Shown here piece by piece: positions 1-11,864 of a stretch of 64,000 nt of DNA. The stretch comes from Polytrichum commune. Lineage: Eukaryota; Streptophyta; Polytrichopsida; Polytrichales; Polytrichaceae. Under the pieces are notes generated by a model. It was given only the letters and a program-made list of their open reading frames with translations. It was not told the DNA's origin and did not search any database. The translations under genes were made by a program, and so were the position numbers. The stretch spans positions 38,490,429 through 38,554,428 of the forward strand of contig OX485804.1 in NCBI GenBank assembly GCA_950295325.1. The letters run 5' to 3'. Numbering within the stretch: position 1 is the first letter of the stretch; every line of letters begins with the position of its first letter.

Positions 1-192
1 GATCCAACCGAAGTATCAATGCCCACTTGGACAACCATTAGTTGGCTACTGAAGGATTATGGCCTATCCAGAACAGAGAATGTTCCTGCAGATATTCATT
101 ATCAAAGAATCTCAAGGCAATGGTCTTCGAATCCACCGCCAGTTGTGATAGATCATCCTCATTTTCGCTCATGTCCTAGGAGATACAAGTGA
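1..192 (+). pseudogene. Partial unidentified ORF at window edge
   Basis: An open frame runs from base 1 for 63 codons to a TGA at 190-192, so its start lies outside the window. I see no domain I recognise. The segment ends with a short run rich in H, P and R residues. A second open frame at 389-724 (about 110 residues, ending in a charged K/E/R-rich stretch) may belong to the same decayed unit. Both look like remnants of a mobile element or a dead gene rather than a working gene, because no splice sites or further exons connect them. Confidence 0.25.
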
Positions 193-1849
193 AACCCACA
201 TGTCACTTTGACAAGTCTTGAGTACAACTAGCCAATAATACCAGGACCTAAGGCAACCGCAATGGAGTGTCAGGCAACTCACCGCAAATTTTTTGAAGCC
301 CATATTCAACATTTTGATACGGTATGTTTCCGAGCTGCAGTGTTTTGTAACGCTTTTGCCGATTGGTGTGGCCAATAGAATGTGACGATTGACGTCAATC
401 AATTTTTTGAAAGTCAACACGGGTTTTTTTCTACTCTTGAAATTGCAATATAGACCAACGCGATGGATAAGAGTAGTGGAGGTCATGGCAATTATCCATT
501 TCATAGCAAAGGCTCATAAATGTTTGATTAACGAGTTTCCTCATACCAAAGCATGTCCTTTCGAACGATTTCTGAGATGGCAACGTAATCACGCCCCTGA
601 ACTTGTGGAAAAAGACGAGGATCTTTACAGGGATGTAGAGAAAATGAAGATCCGCAATAACAAGAGGGCAACCGAGGTTTTCCCTCCAGCTCAAGGTCCC
701 TCTTTCAAACAAATGCGGAGATAAGTTGTTGAGGGACCAACAACAAGATAAGTGGAGGGCTATGTAGAGCGATTTTTTGCATTTTGTTGTTTTAAACAGG
801 AAGTCAATGGGACAAAAGGACATGCCGCTTGTGATATTGGTATATATTGATTGTTCATTAAAACCTTAAGGGAATTAAAGCCAACTTAGAATTTCACCAC
901 CTTTAAGAATTAAATTACTTAAGCATTATTCGTAAGAATGACAAATAAAATGAATTGGTGAATTAAATGTTTTAAGATCTAGGAGTATGGAATTAGAACA
1001 GTAAACAAATAAGTTGAATTTATGAATGATGTGAGAATATATTAACATGCATAAGTGATTTTGACTTATTGACATGAGAAGAAAAAAATTATGATTGCAT
1101 TGGCCAAGACTAGATAAGAGACCATCGTCGAACTGTAAAATTAATATCTTAATTACTCAATGAAACTGATAATCCTGAAAGGATGACCATATTGTCTTTT
1201 CAAGTTACATTAAATGGAATTAATTAATGATAGACTATGGATTACGCCAAAGTGCCTTTGGCTTTGGTAAAGAGACAAAAATGAGTTACTTATGCAAGAT
1301 CATTGACTATGGTTGTGCCTATGCCCGTGCACCACACTTGGTCCAATTAAAATAAACTCACTGCCAGACCATTGCCTAGAAAATTAAAGTGAGTTGAGTG
1401 ACTGTTACAATTGCATGTACTGATATGAAGATATTTTTAAAGTTTTTATCCCTTACCCATCATCCAATTATCCGTCCTATTCCAAAATAAATTGAAATAA
1501 TCTTGTATTTTCTCTAATAAACCTTATCTGAAACACCTAGATGATATACAAATCACCCTTTAAGTCTTCCCTTAGTGTTTTCATTGGTTTGTTTTAACCA
1601 AAACTTAAACTACAAAGAGAATATTAGAATGTGGGTAGATGATAATACGCCAGTCAAATAAGCCATATGTCTATAAAATGTGGCAAGAAGTAATACAATA
1701 TCATTTTATCAAGATTTTGGTTTGTAGTATAATATAGTATATACATTATTTTACAAATGTATATTTAATTTTGTCATTCACTGCAATCTAATGATTCATG
1801 AAATATAATATTTTACGTAATGTAATGTATTATTTTCAAATTTTTGGCC

Positions 1850-2360
1850 CTCTTGAGCTTTAGTCATTTAGTCATTATGTCATCTATTCAAGCAATAATA
1901 TAGTTTTGTTATCTTGATTTATATTGTCTTTGAGTCATGTTATCATGATAACATGGTGTCATTAAATTCCGATGCCCTTTAGTTGTTTATGTAAATTGTT
2001 ATACAATGTAATATTATTTTAGTCATTCATAATTGTAGTAATGCATACATCATGTATTTCTAGTATTCATAGTATGGTCATCTAGTTATTGAATCATTTA
2101 GTCATTTAGTATACTCATTCAATCTTGGAGTCATGCAATCTTCATTTCTATTGTCATTTAATAATGTCATAATTATAACATGGTATCACTAAGTCATGAG
2201 GTGCTTTAAATGTTCAATTATATAGTCATACATTGTAGTATTGCTTTAGTCATTTAGGATTGTGGTTATGCTATTCCCGTGTCCTTTAGGGATTCACACT
2301 ATAGTCATTTAGTCATTTAATCATTAAGTCATTTGGTCATTTAGTCATTTAGTCTTGTAC
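1850..2360. repeat. Short tagtcattt-type tandem repeat tract
   Basis: The motif tagtcattt and close variants (agtcattta, ggtcattta, tagtcttg) recur many times, and are most regular at about 2300-2350, where five or six units are adjacent. The rest of 800-4070 is AT-rich and holds no convincing gene. At 3140-3220 there is also a short direct duplication built on gtgtaacctaactctcaaat and a diverged second copy. Confidence 0.6.
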
Positions 2361-3884
2361 TGTAATTTTTCAATTATATAGCCATGTAGTCTATCAATCA
2401 TTAAAAGTTTCATCGTAAATCCAATAGTCTCATATAACAGTCTTTGGACATGGTTGGTGTTGAAGACAGTGAAGGATACGTACAAATAATTGGGTTAATG
2501 ATTGGAAGACAAAAAACGGTGCAAGAGAATGATGAGTGGAGTGAACCACTGACAATGAAGGACAAAGGACAACAAATCAAACCTTACTACAAGAGCTAGA
2601 TTGTCAGCACAGGTTGATCTTAACGAGTTTAGCAAGTTTCGCCTAATGACCTTGACATTGTATCTTTATGGGTAGAGAAGATGATGTTGCTCACTCGAGA
2701 TGAAATCGCCTAACCTTTTCCATAGAATTACGATCAATTTTGAACCCTTGTGTAAACCATTCCTAGTGGTGACATGGTTTATCTACACTAAGTCCTCCAT
2801 ACTAAACCCACCAATAAGAGGGTTTTGAACTTTCTCTCTCAGTGCCAAAATAATGTTGACGTGTTTTGCTTAGAATGATGTTGGGTCAATGTGTTCCAAG
2901 TCATTTAATGTATAGGCATTCCTCTAATGGGAGAAGGTTGCAACTTGAAGCCATTGCAAGTTCCAAACTCAACCAATATGCCATCAACCAATTGTGCCTG
3001 TCACTATTGTGTATGTTGACAGAAGGTGCTGCATCATTTACTACGGTGTCCTCGTTCAACAAGAGTGTGTGCATTGACATGGAGGGTCACAACATGGAAC
3101 TACAGAACAATAACACGAAAAGGACAAACAAACCATCAGTGTAACCTAACTCTCAAATCCCATATCCGATAATTGCGGTGTAACCTATTTTTCAGATCCC
3201 ATATCCGATACTTGCAAGACATGTCATGAATGACATAAAAGTGAAGGGCATTGTTGGATGTGTATGGTAGGTGGTTGTGTCCTATGTCGTTTGAGCGTTT
3301 GTAGCCATGGACAAAACAATGCTAGTTGCGTCCATCAACTGTGCCAACCACGTCAGGGGGCAAGCAACTTGTTTTTTTGTCCTACCCTGCCGCCTATAAG
3401 TTCGTGGGGGTACTTTAGCGTCCCCCCTTAATCATCACCACTACCTTCTCATAGAAAACCACCAACTATAACGCCCAAAAGTCAAGCCTACAAATCATTG
3501 ATTTCAGTTTATCCCAAGACTATAACCCCACCACCACAACTCAATGGAAAAAAACTGAAATACCAAACACTAATCAACATTCTAAAAAATGTTGGATGAT
3601 ATGCCACATTCACTATTATCACAATAGGCATCTGATATGGCATCCACACAAACAACATCACCAAATTACTGAACGATTCTATATTTTCTCTAACATCTAT
3701 TCATGCTTGCATTCAAATACCTCACCTTACTCATGCCCAACATCCAAAATCTTGACATAACACCAACTACTAGTACTCCCCACCTTATAGCACACATCAA
3801 AACCACCACATATAAACACCAAAATCTCAAGAATGAGCCCTACAACATGATGCCCAAACCCAATTTTATAGTTGAGATGAAGGG

Positions 3885-3975
3885 ATATACAACCTCTTGG
3901 AGTCACCCCCGGGAATTGAACCCCTCACGTTTTGCAACCAAAAATAAACCTTTATGTCATAACACCCACCCTCGA
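3885..3975 (-). repeat. Possible tRNA-derived (SINE-like) fragment
   Basis: On the minus strand this stretch contains GGGGTTCAATTCCCGGGGGT, which resembles the B box and T arm of a tRNA-type RNA polymerase III promoter as found in SINEs. I cannot identify a good A box upstream or a poly(A) tail, so it is at best a fragment. Confidence 0.3.
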
Positions 3976-4080
3976 AGTACACAACATTGCTATTAAAAAA
4001 CCCATATACCCCCCAACTCTTGGTCTTTACTTACTATAAGGATCACCTGTGACAGGATGCAATAGCATTTCTCCATAGCC

Positions 4081-4213
4081 GGCTAGGGTGAACCAACTCC
4101 TATACCCGTACCCTCTGTGGATGAAGGCCTCGCGGATGATACTGAAAACTTCATCCTTCTTTATGGAAAAGCCCCCCCCCCCTTAGAAAGCCTATCCTTA
4201 TGGCATGTAGAAT
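4081..4213 (+). repeat. Left terminal inverted repeat of the MULE
   Basis: It matches the reverse complement of 11535-11670. The outermost 22 bases are identical between the two ends, and further in there are scattered substitutions plus a length-variable C run at about 4172-4183. Homology fades near 4213 (left: atggcatgtagaat; right: atggcatgggaaat). Confidence 0.9.
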
Positions 4214-4293
4214 CTCTTTGTCATCCCTCATCCCTTGGCACAAGAAGGAAAGCAAGCAAAGCCTTGCAAAGTTCTTGCAAAGTTCTTGATGCC

Positions 4294-5557
4294 ATGTTGA
4301 GGTTCTTTGTGCTTAGGGTTTCAAAAAAGAAAGGTGAGTGAGATGTCCAAATAAGATGCTTGAGGGTTTAGGGTGTGGGAAGAAAACATCTCCAGAGAAA
4401 AAATTGAGACGGCTCGAATGTTGGGGAATTGCAGCTTCAGAACAACGGCTGCAGCTGGAAGTGACTTACCCAATTAGCAGTGGCATTGTTCAAAATTGGT
4501 AAGATAAATCTGCTACATTTGTACAATTTTGTGTTAGGATTTTAGAGAGGCAAGTGTCTAAGCTTCTACTTGCAGAAATGAACTCTCTGCACTGCAAATA
4601 ATATAACTCTCTGTTCATTTCGTTTGGGCAGGGGGAATATATAAGGTCGCTTTTTGTTCCAATGGCGTGTTTGTTTAAGTTAGACGTGGCTCTGAACCCC
4701 AACTTATACTCCAAGTGCAACCTCCTTATACTCTTGACTCAGAGTGTATCATGTTCTTTTGTAGGGCTTGTAGAAAGCAAGAACATGCCAAACTCACAAG
4801 ATGGTAGAAGAATGCAATAACTTTCTAATATTGATCTTTAGTGGCACATACAGAGAACAGATTGAGTTTAGGTTTAGAGGATCCATATTGTACCTCTTGG
4901 CTATTTTGAAAGGTCTAATTTGTTATGCATTTCAGTTTTGATGTATCAGAGAAAGAGGACAGAGTTGTGAGGATAAGGTGTGCGGGACACAACTGTCTTG
5001 GACTTACTATTGATGTACGTCACAGCTGAAAACGTATTTTTCTTGCAGTGACTGAGCTAAGGTTGGAGCTTCATGGGGAAGATGTAGACAAGCTGGTATT
5101 GGAGTCATTATTTGAGGTGTGCTTTTCTTGCACACTATTTGTAAGGATTTTTTGAGTAGTCAATTCTTTCTAAGAATGTAAATGTTATCTTCTGCAGTAT
5201 TTTTTGCATCATGTAGAAGGTGGCCTCAACCTCAATTTTCATGTATTGCATTCAATTTCCTGTCTCAATTTGTGTTTTAAGACAAATACAATTGATGAGG
5301 TCTAACGGCCAGCATGAAAATTGAAGAGTAGATACTTTGTAAATGAAAGGATAACGTTAAGTAGAAATGCTAGCACAAATTCTGCGCATGTCGAAGTAGT
5401 TATGCTCATTGGTATTACTTCATGTGAGCGTTTGCTCAAGTTTGACATCATGGGTGGCGAACAAATTCTCATCGAAATTGGACACAAGACATCGAGCCAG
5501 GCTTTTATTTCGCCATCATTGCTTCAGACTAGTTACATGTTTGTGTCGTCCCCTTGA
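4294..5557 (+). pseudogene. Exon-like islands inside the MULE, possible captured host gene fragment
   Basis: Several short open stretches are bounded by good splice signals on the plus strand. An ATG at 4294 runs 40 nt to AAAG|gtgagt. A stretch at 4936-5014 is bounded by ttcag and gtacgt and reads DVSEKEDRVVRIRCAGHN. Another at 5049-5116 is bounded by cttgcag and gtgtgc and reads VTELRLELHGEDVDKLVL. An open frame at 5321-5557 follows. The reading phases do not all connect, so no complete protein can be joined. I do not recognise the protein. The pattern of spliced-gene pieces inside MULE ends is what Pack-MULE capture looks like, but they could also be decayed parts of the transposon's own genes. 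Confidence 0.4.
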
Positions 5558-5935
5558 CACCTGAACACAATAATTAACAATGGACTTCCAAACAATAGGC
5601 CCGGATATGGCTCTTAGCCGAAGACTCTATCTAGATTTTAAATAGTTTGATAATTTCCAGGCAAGCTGTAATAGCTCAGTTAGCCTCGTTAGTGCAGAAA
5701 AAGATAATGTACCTCCTTGTGAATATTGAGCAGCTTGTGGATGATTCAATTTAGTTAAAAGAATGAGAAACTTATATGCACGGTAGCAGAGGGCTCACTC
5801 ACTTGTTGCCGTGTTAGGCAGTTGCATAGTCTTCTTCCCTTGGTAATATTGTTAGTATCTCCTTTCAATGTCAAGTTTTTTGAAATACTGTCACGTATTG
5901 CATCAAAAATCAGAATATATTGATAGGATTTGTGT

Positions 5936-5990
5936 CAAGTTTTTTAGGATCGTGTCACGTATAGCATAAATATCAGAATATAGTGGTAAG
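5936..5990 (+). promoter_or_regulatory. Upstream motif shared with the transposase 5' flank
   Basis: The stretch starting gtcaagttttttaggatcgt and running to tatagcata lies about 150 bp upstream of the BED-finger ORF. Its match, on the opposite strand at 10988-11021, lies about 100 bp upstream of the transposase ORF. A direct duplicate sits just before it at about 5870-5925. Related tatagcata or tatagtatac motifs recur at 8025-8040 and 8085-8100. Candidate shared promoter or transposase-binding sites. Confidence 0.45.
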
Positions 5991-6139
5991 ATTGTCGTCA
6001 CATTTTTCATTTCATATCATAGCATGTATGCCAAAAACATTAACTAATCATTAAAGTGATCGTAATGAAACATTATAATTATACAAAATTCACTTGCAAG
6101 TTTCTGTTTCATTCTAATGTTGGTTTTTGAAGTTTTCAG

Positions 6140-7073
6140 ATGGCTTCATCTACTCCTGCCAACCTAGTGGAGAATCTCGACAACCTCTCACTTGCAGTCA
6201 ATAATGAGCATTGGATGTTTTCAACAAAAGAAGACAAATTTTTGTGTTTGATTGATACTTGCAAATCTAAATGGTATGGGGCAAAAAATCATTTTCACAA
6301 GCATATGTTTTTGCATAATTTGCATGTGGCTTGAGATATCTCTGGATGTCCCAAAAAAATCATAGGTAAGTCACGCATTTACAATATAAGAAGTATAATG
6401 CTCTTGTCTTGAGCGATGAAATGACAAGAAAACAGAAAGAACTCAATTAACAAGAGAATAAATGGTTCAAAGAAGCAACAAAGGCTTGGGAAACCTTGAT
6501 ATCTTTGGAAGTTGTTCACAAAAATAAGGAGAAGCCTATTTTGGCAACCATTTTGGATCCGGTCTTAGAAACGTTTTTGGCATTCAAGAATGGGATCACT
6601 ATATTTTTCCGGCTCGCTTCAACAAACTTTCCATTGCAACTAACTTTGCTGAACATTTAAGATCCACGAAAATGATTCCCGGTGTGGGACCTTTGAAACA
6701 GACTTGGGAATAATTGATGTGGAAAGAACGCGAAACATTCCGCGAAGAATATGTTGATGATCTTCTTCGGTGAAATAAAAAAATTGAGCATACGAGATTG
6801 TAAGTTTTCTATTATATTTTCTTTTATGATTATTTTTTGAAATTAATGACTTGAAATATGATATATATATCTAATTTGTTTGAATTAAAAAAAAAAGGAG
6901 ATGGCGTGAGAATTATATACAATCCATACTGAATGCCCACCGCATTCAGTATGAGATGAAGGCTCCGGAACGAATATAACGTATAGCACAAACTTGTGCT
7001 AGCTATGCGACTCGTCATCCGGAATTGATGGAGAATATCTACAATCAGGATGTTGAAGCAAATAACGATTAAT
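6140..7073 (+). pseudogene. Degraded MULE accessory ORF with BED-like zinc finger
   Basis: The frame opens with ATG at 6140. Residues 34-60 carry a C-x4-C followed by an HxHxH cluster, and after a stop codon the reading continues with a CPK motif. This spacing resembles the BED-type fingers found at the N-terminus of many plant transposon proteins. Further homology-free but protein-like sequence continues in shifting frames (for example WFKEATKAWETLISLE near 6464-6511), and the likely C-terminus, ENIYNQDVEANND, ends at the TAA at about 7071. At least four stops or frameshifts break it. It lies convergent to the transposase within the same TIRs, so it is probably the element's second gene. Function unknown. 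The BED assignment is by motif only; there is no hAT catalytic or dimerisation region that I can see. Confidence 0.5.
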
Positions 7074-7209
7074 ATAGTTATGGAATTTAGGGTTTAGGTT
7101 TTGGTCACCATTTAAGATCAAATGTATTCCTTTTATTTTGATTCAAACCATTTTACGGTTGGAATTTTTCATATGGTTTGTAATAAAATACTAAAGTTTT
7201 TTTTAATAT

Positions 7210-7350
7210 CAAGATTCTTTAATGGTCAGTTTAATTGTTTGTTTGATTGTTTGATTGATTGTATAAGAGTTAGTTTGATTAATTGTTTGATTAATTATGT
7301 ACGAGTTAGTTAGTTTGATTGGTTGTTTAAGAGTTAGTTTAATTGTTTGA
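7210..7350. repeat. gtttgatt-rich tandem repeat
   Basis: Units built on gttagtttgattgtttgatt with variable spacers repeat about three times downstream of the BED-finger ORF. The remaining DNA to 8500 is AT-rich and lies between the 3' ends of the two element genes; it holds two diverged direct copies of a stretch around tatagtatac/tatagcatat (8014-8040 and 8074-8100). Confidence 0.5.
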
Positions 7351-8499
7351 TTGTTTTAGATATTGTTTAGGCTTTGTCTATATCATCATTTTCTTGACTA
7401 CAACTTGTCAATTGAGATATTGGCTCGTCATCTCACCCTTTAGTCTTCCCGTGCCAAGAAGGTTCGCCATTAGCCTTTCCATGCCAACAAAGATTATGGT
7501 GGTTATATTCTTTTCTAAATAATGATTTCATCTATCTCCTTCGCACCCTCCAAGTATGCACGGGAATGTGAGTAGTAGGTTGTGTGTGTGTGTCTTAAGC
7601 TCTTGCCTAGGAGCGTATGCTAAGGTGTTGCCTATGTAGATTTTTGTTGTGTGTGTAATACCGCAGCCTTGTGATACACAATGAAGTAAAGAGAGAACTT
7701 ACTTCACAATGTTATTTGACATTTGGTTAAGCTCCTTGATTTTTTTCAAATATAAGTTCAAGTTTTAGAATATATTAAAGTCCTTTTGTGTAAGTAATAT
7801 GCATCTTGTTGTAGAAGTCTTCCAATATTAGGGTTAGTTTGATTGTGTGTAAGTAGTAAGCTCATGAAGCAAATGGTCACACGCACGTTTTCAATTTGTA
7901 TATCATCTTGCAATAATTGTACGTTTTATATTCTATTAGAAATGAGTGTTAAAAAAAAAAACATCTTTGAAAGAAATTAGAATATATGTTCAATAGAATT
8001 TGTCAAATTATTGCTATTCCATCAAGTATAGTATACGAAATCAAAACTAATGTAATTGTTCGTCAGATTATTTCTATTATGTCAGGTATAGCATATGAAA
8101 TCATAACTACTATAAGGGATCGTCAAAATTAAAATTGTGCCGTCTATCTCAAATGCTCTAACACAACACAAATGATGATCTAAAACTAAAGCACATTTTC
8201 ATTTAAATAAAACAAACATCAAAATAGAATGTTTTATTATCAACAAAATGATATCCACCAATATTATCTTTTGAAAATATACACACCCTAAATTTGAAAA
8301 CGCACATTTTTCATTTCAAATTCCTAAAACCCAAAAACTAAAATATCATGGGAACTTACATTTTTTGCATGAAACCATATAAGACTCGTAAAAATCCTTC
8401 ATTCTTTGCATCGTATTTGATCCATCTTCATTTATTCGTTGGAACATCATATTCGGGTGCAAATCATCCGCTTGTCCTTGAATTCGTATTTTATGAATG

Positions 8500-10894
8500 T
8501 CCGTCAAAACTCGAGTAAGTATTGCATGAGTATGTTGAACGAGTTGTTGACCTCGTTCTTCGCACTCAAATTTGATTGCTGCAAATACGTCTTCAACTTG
8601 GCGTAGGATACCTTCTTGCGTAAGTGATTAAAATATATTAACATTTGGAACTTCATCTTCAAAAACATTGGTATCATGTAAAATTTTAAGATTATCGTCA
8701 ATTTCTTCATTGTCATCGTTTTAAAAAAAACTCTTTGGGAACGTACGCATCAAACATAGCCAATAAACCTCATCTTTGTGTTCCGTAATATGTTCCACAA
8801 AACTCCAAAAGAGGATTTTCGGAAACATCGGTATTTTACAATATGATGATACATTGATGCTTATAAAAATTTCTACATAATTCCCATGGATACGAACAAC
8901 ATACGTATTTAGAATATGGTCGATCAACCTCGTACAAATAATTCGAATAAATGAATTTCACATTCCAATTTTTTTTTTGATATGTTGGTGATATAATGTA
9001 TTTAGACAAAATATTTCTAGTCTTTATAATGTTTTTTTGAAGTGTATCTTCGACGGCTTTGTTTACAACAAAACCGTTAAATTTTAGCTCCATAAAATAG
9101 GTGTAATGATTGGAAACTAGATTTGAAAGGTGTCACACGTACTAATCTACTCTCCAACCTCGTAATTCCCGCACATCTGCATTTAATCACATTTTCAATG
9201 CACCATAATAAGACTCAATACTAGATTGAATATCTATGTTTGAATGTAGTACCCTCCGCGTACTTATTGTCCAAAGATCTACAATAAGAACGTTTAAAAA
9301 TGAATGTTAGTTTTTCAACATACATTATAATATATATTATAATTTTATCAAAAATAAAAAAATTAGTAATAAAAATAAAAATACTAACAATTGAGAATTA
9401 CCTATAATAGAAAAATATTTCGCAAAATCTTGAAGCATGACACCTCCGCGTTCTCACGTTTGTTTAGCACAAACAATAATGCAATCATAAAGCAACTATT
9501 CTTCATCTTCATTTTGTAATTGGGCATACATGAATACTCACCAAAGATTAAAAGTTGTGTTTAGAACAGGAGGGTCTTTGATTTTTGATATTGTAGTTTT
9601 TTTTCAATTTTTCAAAATGTGCCATGCACAAAGAAAAATGTGAACATCGTTGTCTCACCAAACAAATCTACATAACAAATATAAAATGTTAATGAAAGAG
9701 AAATATGAATATCATAGGTACAATCCATAATCTTGAATAATAAAATTTTGAAACAAAATAAATTTTGATAGCATTGCGTTCGTAGATCGCATCATCCAGA
9801 ATAAAACAATTTTTTCGCCATTGGGATACAATATTGACGGCTTTCAATCGTAAAGCCGTCAATCATTGTATCAAATCGTTTTATTTTTGTCTTGAGGTAA
9901 TGATCCAAGCTATCGGCATTCCGTGTCAAAAATCATCAAAAATAAGTAATGTGAACAAATGATACTTCATATGGTTTGTACCAAATGTAGCGTCCATTGA
10001 CATAGCTCCATTATTATTCCACTTTAATATAATATCAAATTGCCATTGCATTTGAATACCCTAAGTAAATGGATATCCAACCACATCATCTTATTTTTTA
10101 AAGAAAAAAATTGATTTTTTGTTCTCCAATGCCCACATTTGTATATTCAATGTATCGTGTTTGTTTCGATGCCAAACACCCATACGTTGTCTTTATTCAT
10201 AATATCGAATATTTTGTAAATCAAGAAAATAATCTTTTGTCATTTGTTTTCCATGTTTAATTATTTCCATGTAAATCTTCTTGTGGACTTCATAAATATA
10301 TTTTGAAATATGACCTTTATCTAATTGGTCTTTAAGCCAAACAACTAGTTGTTTACTAATGCGAGATTCAAATTGAGATTTTTTTGAGGTAGAGTCCGGA
10401 TCTTTAAGGCCATGTGCTATTGACCCATCTTTTATCTTATCTTCAACTACATAATAAGCAATATTTGCTACATCTTGATACTTATACGATTGCTTCACAG
10501 AAAACCGAGCAAGACGATCTCTTTTGATAAAACGTTTATATAAATGATCAAATATATAATCTTCATGTCCATATGCACACTCATAATATGTGTGAGTAAT
10601 AAAAGAATTAATCTGTGGACATTGAATATTTTTTTCTCCTACAATTGTATTCTCAATATTCCATCGCACTTTACCTTCAAATTCCAAGCCTTGACCATCT
10701 ATAAAATCCAGAACACGCTCCCACAAAATGAAAACAAATATAACCAAACACAAATTGGTAAATCCTTGCCTTGTTTTTTTTGTCCATTGAAGATCTTGAA
10801 ATTTGATAGGGATTGATGTTGGATATTGGATATTCAAAGTAGTTTTCTTCCTCCCCATGATGACAAAGATATAAACACATTCAACACCAAACAT
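8500..10894 (-). pseudogene. Degraded MULE transposase with SWIM-type zinc finger
   Basis: The first open block (10894 to 10193) encodes about 230 residues. Reading on through stops, the minus strand gives the signature of the MULE transposase domain: MDATFGTN about 9985-10010, then AWIITSRQ, NCFILDDA near 9790-9815 (second acidic position), and FLCAWHILKN near 9600-9640 (the C-x2-H block). A further piece at 9130-9240 resembles the region between the catalytic core and the zinc finger, and at 8836-9093 a C/H-rich block (CSYPWELCRNFYKHQ) looks like a damaged SWIM finger. An AT-rich stretch near 9290-9420 may be an intron. Numerous in-frame stops and frameshifts make it non-functional. Family assignment rests on recalled motif order, not on a search. 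Confidence 0.7.
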
Positions 10895-10987
10895 GAATAT
10901 TTATAACAAAAGACTACTTCTATATGATTTTATATGTTACAAAAAAATATGAACCTTATTTGAAATTCAATCATGTTGTTAGTACAT

Positions 10988-11021
10988 GCTATATTTGACA
11001 GTATACGATCCTAAACTTGAC
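10988..11021 (-). promoter_or_regulatory. Transposase 5' flank copy of the shared motif
   Basis: The reverse complement reads gtcaagtttaggatcgtata and then tagc, closely matching 5936-5968 upstream of the other element gene and in the same orientation relative to its own gene. A further tatgctata at 11048-11056 is part of the same cluster. Confidence 0.45.
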
Positions 11022-11534
11022 AATGCCTTACATTACTTCTGGTTTTATATGCTATACATGATAGAATAGCAAAAATCTGACAAAATCCGAAATGACGGTA
11101 TATTATGAATTTCACTTTATTTGAAAATATCATCAAATCCTCACAAATGCAAGAAAATATAATATTATAAGAAAAAAAATCGTTGCTTACCTCTTGTGAA
11201 ACTCGGTGTAGATGAGTATATGAATGAGAGGTGGGCTCTTATATATGTTTGAAACCCTAAACCTTAATAAAGATAGATGTATAGATAGTGAACATTTGCC
11301 TCATCATTTACGGCCATTAGATGTACGATGAAGAGATGTGAGGTTCATATCTTGCTCGTGTCATAAATATAGGGCTTTCAAACCATTCTCACTTAAAAGT
11401 ATTTTGAAATTAAAGTAAGACGTCATAGAATGCTTCATCTTTATCTAAATTAAAGGAGACAATATTAATTGTTGATTCATGCATGACTTATAGTTAATCT
11501 AATACGGGCTTTAGATGCCAACTTGTGCAGGTCC

Positions 11535-11670
11535 TATATTTCCCATGCCATAAAGATAGGTTTTTTGAGGGGGGGGGGGCTTTCCCATAAAGAAGAATGA
11601 ACTTTTGAGTGTCATCCGCGAGGCCTTCATCCCCCGAGGGTACGAGTGTAGGAGTTGGTTCACCCTAGCC
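11535..11670 (-). repeat. Right terminal inverted repeat of the MULE
   Basis: Inverted partner of 4081-4213, ending at 11670 and followed directly by the second copy of the 9 bp target duplication (11671-11679). It contains an 11-base G run matching the C run of the left end. Confidence 0.9.
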
Positions 11671-11864
11671 TCCATAGCCATGCTTAGTTAACCCGTTTCG
11701 GATTCACATACGAGTTTTTGGTGATAATCAAGGTGATGCACCCCCTTCATTCATGCCAAAATTAGAGGTTGGCGTCATCTCTCTCTCTCTCGATAATTTG
11801 AGGATGAAAAATATTGTCGCGACTTTAACATTGATGTTGATTCTAGGCATACATATCTTAGTGC

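Larger units (their letters stand above)
4072..11679. mobile_element. Mutator-like DNA transposon (MULE), 7.6 kb, with TIRs and 9 bp target duplication
   Basis: The element proper spans 4081-11670 (7590 bp). It begins GGCTAGGGTGAACCAACTCC and ends with the reverse complement of the same 20 bases. The inverted match continues through a C-rich run and beyond for about 130 bp, with roughly 10 percent mismatches in the outer 93 bp. The directly flanking bases are identical, tccatagcc at 4072-4080 and at 11671-11679, a 9 bp target duplication as expected for Mutator. Inside are a degraded transposase on the minus strand (about 8500-10894), a degraded BED-finger ORF on the plus strand (6140-7073), and exon-like islands at 4294-5557. 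Both main ORFs carry stops and frameshifts, so this copy should not make its own transposase. The layout, with two genes pointing at each other, resembles maize MuDR. Confidence 0.9.

Noticed and set aside
389..724. 111-codon ORF as a gene
   Set aside because: No domain, overlapped by an equally long antisense ORF; more likely a decayed element fragment.
4117..4341. 74-codon ORF
   Set aside because: It runs through the MULE terminal inverted repeat and its C run; only the 3' part (ATG at 4294) may be of exon origin.
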